A stretch of DNA of 64,000 nt from Fontivita pretiosa (GTDB lineage Bacteria > Planctomycetota > Phycisphaerae > Tepidisphaerales > Tepidisphaeraceae), in the NCBI RefSeq assembly GCF_050410795.1, contig NZ_CP191258.1, positions 2,356,001 to 2,420,000 of the forward strand, read 5' to 3'. Position numbers and translations under genes: made by a program. Below the pieces are notes generated by a model. It had not been told where the DNA came from. It saw nothing but the letters and a program-made list of their open reading frames with translations, and did not search any database. This document shows positions 57,763-64,000 of this stretch, piece by piece; positions within the stretch are counted from its first letter, which is position 1, and the number at the start of each line of letters is the position of its first letter.

Positions 57763-59007
57763 TTACACCGGGTTGTGTCCTTTCCTCTTGCAGCAGGAAT
57801 CACAGCTCTCGCCCAGCGCGCCGATTCCCCAGCGAAGTACCGGGCATATGCCCCAGAGATCGCTCGGTGCGCAATCAAGCCCGTCCTTGTTCGCCAATAT
57901 GTCTGCCGCAGACCAACCCACCCCTTTATTCCTCAATTGCTTATCTAGTTCATCGCGCAGCTCCTTACCGTGCCCTGCGAGCATAGCAATCCCACGGCCG
58001 CATGCTTTCGAGATCTGGCAGCTTACGACACAATGCGCATACTTATCGTTGGTCCAATCCTTTCGCGCCTGCATTGCCGTATTGAACGGAACTATGCAAG
58101 CTGCCACGACGGGCACCAAAGCCGCTGCAAAGACCGCCGGCCCGACATTGCCCTTTGGGTCCGTGTACTCCACGGGACTCGAGCGAACATATTGGTATAA
58201 GTTCATTTCATCAATGTATTCCTCCCGGTCCCTCTGCATGAACCTTCCTAGCCCCGGATGCAGCATGCGGTTGCGGTTGTACACCAGGCTCGTGTTCGTG
58301 TCGTGCATCAGCCCCTGGTGCCCGATGTCCCATCCCACGGCGCTGGACGAGAGGCTGCTGGAAAAGTCGGCGCTGCGGATGTCCCTTACACCGTAGGGCG
58401 TGTAGACGTACCGCTCCGCCGCGTCGCCGCCTGAGTCCGCGATGCAGGTGACGCTGTGGTTGGCGTCCTGAAGCGCGTAGTGCCGCTCGTTGAGGTTGCC
58501 GTCATCCGCCGTGTCCCGGTCCCGCAGGATCAGCTCATCCACGTAGCCGATGCCCCAGACGTATTGGCGTTCCTGCGGATTGGTGCGCCCGTCCACCCGC
58601 TCCTCGATCACCTGCCAGCGGTTGGAGTAGTAGAACTGCCGCGTCTCGCTGAGGCTGCCGCCGCTGTCGTAGGTCTTCCTGGTGATCCTTCGGCCCAGCC
58701 CGTCGTAGCTGTAGGCCGCCACGAGGTTGACCCCGTCCTTGACTTCAGTGAGCCGGTTCCACGCATCGTACTTGCAGGTGTAGCTGCTGCTCATCGCGGA
58801 GGGCCTGGGATAGCTGGTCACGTTGCCCATCGCATCGTAGCCCGGATCTGCCCACGCCACCTGCCCGGCCTGCTCTCCGCTGATGTCCGTGATCTCGTTG
58901 GCCTTGTTGTGGCTGCGGGTCTGGGTCAGGTCAGTGGCGCCCACCGGCGCGGCGCCGGTAGAGTTGTTGTCGCCTTTGCTCTGCCCCCGAAGCCACGATG
59001 TCGTCAT
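57763..59007 (-). CDS. Orphan Rhs core with C-terminal tail 2
   Basis: 414 residues from ATG 59007, which overlaps the preceding immunity gene's stop (ATGA). Homology to the other Rhs units begins at 'DLTQTRSHNKANE' after about 25 unrelated residues. The core ends at 'EYTDPKG'; the last 128 residues are a unique, Cys-rich tail with a hydrophobic start ('PAVFAAALVPVVAACIVPF') followed by 'DWTNDKYAHCVVSCQISKAC', 'GVGWSAADILANKDGLDC' and 'SCDSCCKRKGHNP'. The KYxHCxxSC pattern recalls tails seen in other Rhs proteins (recalled, not searched). Probable effector domain. Confidence 0.75.
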   Translation of the reverse strand: MTTSWLRGQSKGDNNSTGAAPVGATDLTQTRSHNKANEITDISGEQAGQVAWADPGYDAMGNVTSYPRPSAMSSSYTCKYDAWNRLTEVKDGVNLVAAYSYDGLGRRITRKTYDSGGSLSETRQFYYSNRWQVIEERVDGRTNPQERQYVWGIGYVDELILRDRDTADDGNLNERHYALQDANHSVTCIADSGGDAAERYVYTPYGVRDIRSADFSSSLSSSAVGWDIGHQGLMHDTNTSLVYNRNRMLHPGLGRFMQRDREEYIDEMNLYQYVRSSPVEYTDPKGNVGPAVFAAALVPVVAACIVPFNTAMQARKDWTNDKYAHCVVSCQISKACGRGIAMLAGHGKELRDELDKQLRNKGVGWSAADILANKDGLDCAPSDLWGICPVLRWGIGALGESCDSCCKRKGHNPV

Positions 59008-59507
59008 TTTTGTGTCTTGACCATTCTGCGCACCGCGAACGCAATTCCAATCGTTCCCAACGCGAAGACTCCTAAGGCCGCTGCCGTGCCAATTCCGCTC
59101 GACCGCATAGCACCGGAGAGGGGATCGATTGAATTGCCGTAAACGTAGTAATCCAAACTTATGAAGAGTGCGGTGACACCAGATAGCAGCATAGAAGATA
59201 TTGCCACCATAGCTTTTTCGTTCCGAGTTCCGCCCAACTGTTGTTTGCGCCACGCTATCGCCAGGACGAACGACTGCACGAAACCCAGAAAGAGCCCGAA
59301 CAATGCGTCAAGTGCGAAGGAAAGCCACCTGCCCAAGAATGTATTGAACTGGTTCAGGAGGAATACGCTCACAATGCCGACGCCGCACCAACCGATCAGT
59401 GTGCCAAGAGCTGCCAGCAATCCCAACTGCACGGATGCGCGTGGGAGCATAGACATGCTGTCGGCTGGATCGTGCTCCACCGATCTGTAATCCATCCAGC
59501 GGCGCAT
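59004..59507 (-). CDS. Four-helix membrane protein, candidate immunity protein of Rhs tail 3
   Basis: 167 residues from ATG 59507, five bases after the Rhs tail 3 stop. Hydrophobic segments: 'LGLLAALGTLIGWCGVGIVS', 'LSFALDALFGLFLGFVQSFV', 'AISSMLLSGVTALFISLD' and 'TAAALGVFALGTIGIAFAV'. It ends in ATGA overlap with the next Rhs unit, so the whole chain could be read as one transcript. No family recognised. Confidence 0.55.
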   Translation of the reverse strand: MRRWMDYRSVEHDPADSMSMLPRASVQLGLLAALGTLIGWCGVGIVSVFLLNQFNTFLGRWLSFALDALFGLFLGFVQSFVLAIAWRKQQLGGTRNEKAMVAISSMLLSGVTALFISLDYYVYGNSIDPLSGAMRSSGIGTAAALGVFALGTIGIAFAVRRMVKTQK

Positions 59508-59512
59508 GCGCG

Positions 59513-61072
59513 TCACTTCCAATAGCCTGGGTCGGGCCTCCACCAGCCCGGCGCGTCATCGGGCTCGGAAGTCGTGACCGTATAGGAATATCCGCCGTCG
59601 CTCGTTGGCTGCCAATACGTCTTCGTGTTGTGGACCGATACCTTGCACTTCCTCAAAACGTTGGCGATAAAGGTATTGGAATTGTCACCGGTCGCCTTGT
59701 ATGGTGGGAGATTCGCTGTCTCGACTGCATCCTTGATGTAATTGTACAGTTCGCACTTGTCATCTCGTGAACAAACGTCATACCGCTGCCATCCCGTCTT
59801 GTCGGGATAGCCGTTTGGACCATCCAGGTACCCGGGATCGATTGGACGATCCTTCTTTCGAGCATTCTGTGGATTCTCCGGATGTCCGCTGCGGTCGGTG
59901 CCCTGCTCACCGGGCGCAGCGCGAGCGCCGGCATCTTCCCAACGGCGTCCATTCTTGCCGTCGCAGTCAGCAACGATTGAACAGTGTCGACCTACGACGG
60001 GACCACCGGACCCGCTGGCAGGCACATCAGAACATTCGACAGCGACGCGACTTCCGTTCCATCCTCTCGGATCGACAAACGTGATCGCGTTATTGCCGGC
60101 GTACTCAAACAGGTTCATTCCATCCCAATAGCCGATTGGATCCCTCTGCATGAACCTGCCCAGCCCTGGGTGCAGCATCCTCGCCCGGTTGTAGATGAGC
60201 GTCGTGTTCGTATCGTGCATCAGCCCCTGGTGCCCGATGTCCCAGCCGACGGCGCTGGACGAGAGGCTGCTGGAGAAGTCGGAGCTGCGGATCTCCCTGC
60301 TGCCGTAGGGGGTGTAGACGTACCGTTCCGCCGCGTCACCGGCCGTATCGATGATGCACGTGACGCTGTAGTTGGCGTCCTGAAGCGCGTAGTGCCGCTC
60401 GTTGAGGTTGCCGTCATCCGCCGTGTCCCGGTCCCGCAGGATCAGCTCATCGACGTAGCCGATGCCCCACACGTACTGCCGCTCCTGCGGATTACTGCGC
60501 CCGTCCACTCGCTCTTCCAGCACCTGCCACTCATTGCTGTAGTAGAACTGCCGCGTTTCGACAAGGCTGCCGCCACTGTCGTAGGTCTTCCTGGTGATCC
60601 TTCGGCCCAGCCCGTCGTAGCTGTAGGCCGCCACGAGGTTGGCCCCGTCCTTGACTTCAGTGAGCCGGTTCCACGCATCGTACTTGCAGGTGTAGCTGCT
60701 GCTCATCGCGGAGGGCTTGGGATAGCTGGTCACGTTGCCCATCGCATCGTAGGCCGGCGTGGCCCAGGCCACCTGCCCGGCCTGCTCTCCGCTGATGTCG
60801 GTGATCTCGTTGGCCTTGTTGTGGCTGCGGGTCTGGGTCAGGTCGGTGGCGGTGGCGTCGGTGAACGTGCCGTTGCCGTTGGCGTCCTCCTTGAAGCTGG
60901 TCCAATTGCCCAGGGCCTTCAGGCTCCACTCCTGGGCGAAGCTGAGCGTGGAGATCCCGCTGAACGTGCCGTTGAGGTCCCCGCGGTCGCAGTCGGTCAG
61001 CCGGTTCAGGCCGTCATTCGTGTAGAGCCCACACATGTAGCTATTCGTTGGCGTCACCTTTATTTCGCCCAT
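59513..61072 (-). CDS. Orphan Rhs core with C-terminal tail 3
   Basis: About 519 residues from ATG 61072; ATG 61036, just past the preceding gene's stop, is an alternative. Homology to the other units starts at 'DGLNRLTDCDRGDLNGTF'. The core closes at 'TFVDPRG'; the unique tail of about 180 residues is Gly/Asp/Pro-rich first ('GHPENPQNARKKDRPIDPGY') then has 'CELYNYIKDAVETANLPPYK', 'GDNSNTFIANVLRKCKVSVH' and a Trp-rich end. The NSNTF motif after a helix resembles papain-like or NlpC-like peptidase families in which 'GPNSNTFV' is conserved; that is a recalled similarity and a guess. Confidence 0.75.
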   Translation of the reverse strand: MGEIKVTPTNSYMCGLYTNDGLNRLTDCDRGDLNGTFSGISTLSFAQEWSLKALGNWTSFKEDANGNGTFTDATATDLTQTRSHNKANEITDISGEQAGQVAWATPAYDAMGNVTSYPKPSAMSSSYTCKYDAWNRLTEVKDGANLVAAYSYDGLGRRITRKTYDSGGSLVETRQFYYSNEWQVLEERVDGRSNPQERQYVWGIGYVDELILRDRDTADDGNLNERHYALQDANYSVTCIIDTAGDAAERYVYTPYGSREIRSSDFSSSLSSSAVGWDIGHQGLMHDTNTTLIYNRARMLHPGLGRFMQRDPIGYWDGMNLFEYAGNNAITFVDPRGWNGSRVAVECSDVPASGSGGPVVGRHCSIVADCDGKNGRRWEDAGARAAPGEQGTDRSGHPENPQNARKKDRPIDPGYLDGPNGYPDKTGWQRYDVCSRDDKCELYNYIKDAVETANLPPYKATGDNSNTFIANVLRKCKVSVHNTKTYWQPTSDGGYSYTVTTSEPDDAPGWWRPDPGYWK

Positions 61073-61916
61073 CACCTCTATTTCGCCTGGGAAGTGAGAG
61101 CCCAGTTGTGCCAATCGCTCTTATGTAGTTCCCAAGAAGCCGAAACGACCAGAGATTGAAAGTAGTCAGTACAATATTGCAGAAGAACGCGCCTGCCCGC
61201 GCGATGTATGCCTTCGAGGTGTGACTCGGCTGCATCACATGGAATCCGAGGGCCGCGAGCGGAAGCGCGACCAAGGGAAAAACCACAACACACAGGATCC
61301 AGCGGTACAGTGTCTGCATATGGAAAACATGCGCAGCGCGGCCCTCTGAAAAAGCAGAGCCGAACCGCAGGACGAATATGATGATCAGTACGTTTGCCAG
61401 ATTTGAAAGTCCCAGCCATAAATCCGATGCTCGAGCGAATGAGAGCGACACGTCGGTCCACCAACACAGGAGCAGCACGCCGAATCCACAGATTGAAACC
61501 AGTGCGAGCAATCGGATCGATGCCACGACCAGCAAGCCGATGGCGCCAGCATGGAGTATAGGTGGAACACGTAATGCACCCCAGGAGACAAACAGGCCCG
61601 CTCCAACAACGAGGACGGAAACGGCAAGGGAGGCGAAGGACGAATTAACCGTGAACATCATGACCAATGGCATGGAAAGAATGTAAATGCCGAAACCCCA
61701 TCGCAAAAGCGTGCTGCTGCAACGCCACTGCGCGATCTGCGTCGCTTCAGACCCGAAGCGCAATAGGGCCTTGCGCGACTCGCTAATGGCATGACCGCAT
61801 TCGGGACATCGTCCGAACTCGTTCAATCCTTGAAGGTCGTAGCCGCACGCGACGCAACGAGGGGTCAGTGTGTTTACTGTTTCGGGTTGAATGCGCATGC
61901 ATGCCGTTTTTCCCAT
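61041..61916 (-). CDS. Zinc-ribbon multi-pass membrane protein, candidate immunity protein of Rhs tail 4
   Basis: 291 residues. N-terminal zinc ribbon: 'RCVACGYDLQGLNEFGRCPE' continuing CGH (CxxC ... CxxC). Then six or so transmembrane helices ('WGFGIYILSMPLVMMFTV', 'AIGLLVVASIRLLALVSICG', 'WILCVVVFPLVALPLAALGF'). Starts 14 bases after the Rhs tail 4 stop and overlaps the start of the next Rhs unit. Zinc-ribbon membrane proteins with 'CxYxLxGL' are common in planctomycetes without a known role; immunity is inferred from position. Confidence 0.55.
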   Translation of the reverse strand: MGKTACMRIQPETVNTLTPRCVACGYDLQGLNEFGRCPECGHAISESRKALLRFGSEATQIAQWRCSSTLLRWGFGIYILSMPLVMMFTVNSSFASLAVSVLVVGAGLFVSWGALRVPPILHAGAIGLLVVASIRLLALVSICGFGVLLLCWWTDVSLSFARASDLWLGLSNLANVLIIIFVLRFGSAFSEGRAAHVFHMQTLYRWILCVVVFPLVALPLAALGFHVMQPSHTSKAYIARAGAFFCNIVLTTFNLWSFRLLGNYIRAIGTTGLSLPRRNRGDGRNKGDANE

Positions 61917-61929
61917 GGATGCACCGGGA

Positions 61930-63705
61930 TCACCTGACGGGCTTTTCGCAGCCGCATGACTTAGGGGTTGTGGGCGATGGCAACTTTTCAGTAATGACCG
62001 GAGTATCGGCTCCTATCCAGGAACCTATAACGTCAACCACAACATGCCCTATTGTGATGGCGGGGTTACCTGGGATCGGGTGAACGTCGTCGTATGTACC
62101 TTCCCCGAGAATGAGGTCGCCATTGGCGTCGTAGCAGCACTGGTATCCGCCAGCAGTCTTGGGATCACCATCCTGCCTCCGGTAGCAATCGCCCGTGTGA
62201 AACAACCAGTCCATCGGATCTTCAGCCCAGTGATTACCGTCCTCGTCGTGAAATGGATAGTGATTGTCGATCGGACCTGCCGGAAAGCGGCCTGGCTGGT
62301 TGGGACATCTTTTCGGTTCCTTTGCTGGACACTTGTTCACGACGTCCGTGCGAGGGCCCGTTTGCGTCGGCCAAGGATCATACTGCACCGGTGCTGGCGC
62401 GAACGGACCGGGTCCTGGTTTGATAGGATCTCTGCCAAAACTCGGTTCTAATCCACTAGGATCGATGGCTGTCACTGGTCTTGCGGATACGTACAGATAC
62501 AGGTTCATCGTACGCACGTACCCTAGCGGGTCCCTCTGCATGAACCTTCCCAGCCCCGGATGCAGCATCCGGTGGCGGTTGTACACCAGGCTCGTGTTCG
62601 TGTCGTGCATGAGGCCCTGGTGGCCGATGTCCCAGCCGACGGCGCTGGACGAGAGGCTGCTGGAGAAGTCGGAGCTGCGGATCTCCCTGCTGCCGTAGGG
62701 CGTGTAGACGTACCGCTCCGCCGCATCTCCGCTGCTGTCCACGATGCACGTCACGCTGTAGTTGGGATCCTGCAAACCGTAGTGCCGCTGCTCCAGCGTC
62801 CCGTCCCCGCTGGAGCCTCCGTTGGCATCCCTGTCGCGCAAGATCAGCTCGTCCACGTACTGCATGCCCCACACGTATTGCCGCTCCTGCGGATTGCTCC
62901 GCCCATCCACCCGCTCCTCGATGATCTGCCAGCGGTTGGAGTAGAAGAACTGCCGCGTCTCGGTCAGGCTCCCGCCGCTGTCGTAGGTCTTCTTGGTGAT
63001 CCTCCGGCCCAGCCCGTCGTAGCTGTAGGCTCCGACGAGGTTGGCCCCCTCCTTGACTTCAGTGAGCCGGTTCCACGCATCGTACTTGCAGGTGTAGCTG
63101 CTGCTCATCGCGGAGGGCTTGGGGTAGCTGGTCACGTTGCCCATCGCATCGTAGCCTGGCGTGGCCCAGGCCACCTGCCCGACCTGCTCCCCGCTGATGT
63201 CGGTGATCTCGTTGGCCTTGTTGTGGCTGCGGGTCTGCGTCAGGTCCGCCGAATCGCTGAACGTGCCGTTGCCATCGGCGTCCTCCCTGAAACTGGTCCA
63301 GTTCCCCAGCGCCTTGAGGCTCCACTCCTGGGCGAAGCTGAGGCTGGCGATGCCGTCCAGCGTGCCGTTGAGGTCCCCGCGGTCGTAGTCAGTCAGGCGG
63401 TTCAGGCCGTCGTAGCTGTACAGCCCGTCGCGGGTGCTGGTGTTCGCGTGGTCGCGATAAAGGCGGTTGGAGTTGCGGTCGTAGCCGTGCTTGAAGCGGT
63501 CCACCTCTTGGGGCGTGCCGTAGTCCCGCCAGCGGTGGTCGATGATCCGCCCGAAGCGGTCGAAGCCCGCGTAGCTGCCGGCAGTGTCCTGGAAGTAGTC
63601 CAGCTTCACGTCCGCCTCGGCCAGGTCCTTGATCACCACCCGCCCGCTGCCGCTGTAAGTTGTAATAATACTCGGCGATGACGATGACGTCACGCGTGAC
63701 GCCAA
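61930..63705 (-). CDS. Rhs core protein with C-terminal tail 4 (N-terminally truncated)
   Basis: About 591 residues, with only a TTG (63705) as possible start, a TAA nine bases before it and no ATG before the core. It has the longest Rhs part of the array: 'DTAGSYAGFDRFGRIIDHRW', 'GYDRNSNRLYRDHANTSTRD', the shared YD repeats and 'YVYTPYGSREIRSSDFSSSL', closing at 'AIDPSG'. Full Rhs proteins usually have about a thousand more residues plus an export part. The unique tail of about 173 residues has 'FHTGDCYRRQDGDPKTAGGY', QCCYDANGDLILGEGTYDD and 'GHVVVDVIGSWIGAD'. It may be a decayed main gene or itself an orphan cassette. Confidence 0.75.
   Translation of the reverse strand: MASRVTSSSSPSIITTYSGSGRVVIKDLAEADVKLDYFQDTAGSYAGFDRFGRIIDHRWRDYGTPQEVDRFKHGYDRNSNRLYRDHANTSTRDGLYSYDGLNRLTDYDRGDLNGTLDGIASLSFAQEWSLKALGNWTSFREDADGNGTFSDSADLTQTRSHNKANEITDISGEQVGQVAWATPGYDAMGNVTSYPKPSAMSSSYTCKYDAWNRLTEVKEGANLVGAYSYDGLGRRITKKTYDSGGSLTETRQFFYSNRWQIIEERVDGRSNPQERQYVWGMQYVDELILRDRDANGGSSGDGTLEQRHYGLQDPNYSVTCIVDSSGDAAERYVYTPYGSREIRSSDFSSSLSSSAVGWDIGHQGLMHDTNTSLVYNRHRMLHPGLGRFMQRDPLGYVRTMNLYLYVSARPVTAIDPSGLEPSFGRDPIKPGPGPFAPAPVQYDPWPTQTGPRTDVVNKCPAKEPKRCPNQPGRFPAGPIDNHYPFHDEDGNHWAEDPMDWLFHTGDCYRRQDGDPKTAGGYQCCYDANGDLILGEGTYDDVHPIPGNPAITIGHVVVDVIGSWIGADTPVITEKLPSPTTPKSCGCEKPVR
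63688..63701. repeat. 14-bp perfect palindrome at the 5' break of the Rhs array
   Basis: CGTCACGCGTGACG lies just inside the first Rhs frame, where recognisable Rhs homology stops and 48 bases before the divergent transporter. Possible operator or recombination scar. Confidence 0.45.
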
Positions 63706-63752
63706 AGAGCGTTAGGCAGGATCGGCGCGGGAGCTAACCTGTAGTGTGCTTT

Positions 63753-64000
63753 ATGAAGCAGCCGGAGGATGCGTTTGAGAAGTGGCGGCGGCGAGGTGGT
63801 CTGGCGCTGGCGCCGATTTTCTTTACAGTCACTTACGCCGTGACCGCGCAACTCAACCCCGAGGGCCGCCGGCTCACCGGCATCCTTGCCGTCGTTGCCG
63901 TCCTCTGGGTCAGCGAAGCACTGCCGCTGCCCGCCACCGCGCTGCTCGGCGCGGTCCTGTGCATCCTGCTGGGCGTGGCGCCGGCCAAGCAGGTGCTGGC
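63753..64000 (+). CDS. DASS/SLC13-type transporter (N-terminal part, runs off the window)
   Basis: The first 82 codons are visible. A charged N-terminus (MKQPEDAFEKWRRRGG), then a first helix ('LALAPIFFTVTYAV'), 'QLNPEGRRLTGILAVVAVLW' and 'VSEALPLPATALLGAVLCIL'. The 'WxSEALPLPATALL' phrase is the usual second-helix/loop signature of divalent anion:sodium symporters (SLC13), which import dicarboxylates, citrate or sulfate. Diverges from the Rhs array with a 47-base gap to the TTG; the remainder lies beyond the window. Confidence 0.85.
   Translation, partial: MKQPEDAFEKWRRRGGLALAPIFFTVTYAVTAQLNPEGRRLTGILAVVAVLWVSEALPLPATALLGAVLCILLGVAPAKQVL

Noticed and set aside
57750..57878. Longer start for the 71-residue membrane protein
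   Set aside because: The extension overlaps the Rhs tail 2 gene and is Arg/Ala-rich, unlike a membrane protein N-terminus.
59008..59253. N-terminal extension of Rhs unit 2 up to 59253
   Set aside because: It is the out-of-frame overlap of the four-helix immunity candidate and shows no Rhs homology; ATG 59007 fits the ATGA overlap.
55354..63705. Repeated homologous blocks as a transposon or IS cluster
   Set aside because: The repeated blocks encode Rhs cores; no transposase, terminal inverted repeats or target duplications were found.

Overview
The window is a high-GC chromosomal segment that most resembles a planctomycete, probably of the Phycisphaerae type. Family-level evidence: three exported proteins that end in a dockerin-like pair of calcium loops plus a PEP-CTERM sorting tail, a prepilin-like protein with an exact H-X9-DG motif, an exported metalloprotease with a planctomycete-style LEQRL motif near its N-terminus, a XylR-type AraC regulator, a Gfo/Idh/MocA oxidoreductase, and a sodium:solute symporter among the polysaccharide genes. 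No rRNA, tRNA, CRISPR array, integrase or transposase was recognised.

Layout. 1-5.2 kb: leftward operon of four TPR/membrane proteins, then the start of a DUF502 membrane protein. 5.6-8.4 kb: GT39-like glycosyltransferase and a nucleoside hydrolase separated by a tandem array of a REP-like palindrome. 8.5-27.6 kb: a pectin-utilisation locus. It has a XylR-like regulator; a leftward operon (sodium:solute symporter, PL10-like pectate lyase, CE8 pectinesterase, GH28 polygalacturonase); and a divergent rightward operon (prepilin-like protein, oxidoreductase, beta-strand-repeat protein, two PL1-like pectate lyases, GH43). The surface lyases would cut pectin outside, the symporter would import products, and the GH28, which has no signal peptide, may finish oligomers inside.

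27.7-38.6 kb: transglutaminase-like protein, uvrA with a palindrome-bounded in-frame insertion, exported metalloprotease, DUF748 protein, lipoprotein-type truncated haemoglobin, mtnA and a phosphate-selective-type porin. 38.9-45.8 kb: nuoJKLMN, the membrane arm of complex I, without the other nuo genes. 46-54.8 kb: PilZ-like protein, small membrane protein, gyrA, CPBP protease, pgi, pgm.

54.8-63.7 kb is the most striking part: a leftward array of Rhs repeat-associated core segments that are very similar to each other. Each ends in a different C-terminal tail and is followed at once by a different small gene encoding a membrane protein or lipoprotein. This is the layout of a polymorphic-toxin module with a chain of displaced orphan toxin/immunity cassettes. 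Four cassettes look complete; a fifth is an internal fragment that has run into the 3' end of a PEP-CTERM gene. The first Rhs gene has no long N-terminal part and no ATG, so the array is headless as seen here. The window ends in a DASS/SLC13-type transporter reading rightward.

All functional calls come from reading the translated sequence and recalled family motifs; no database search was run.
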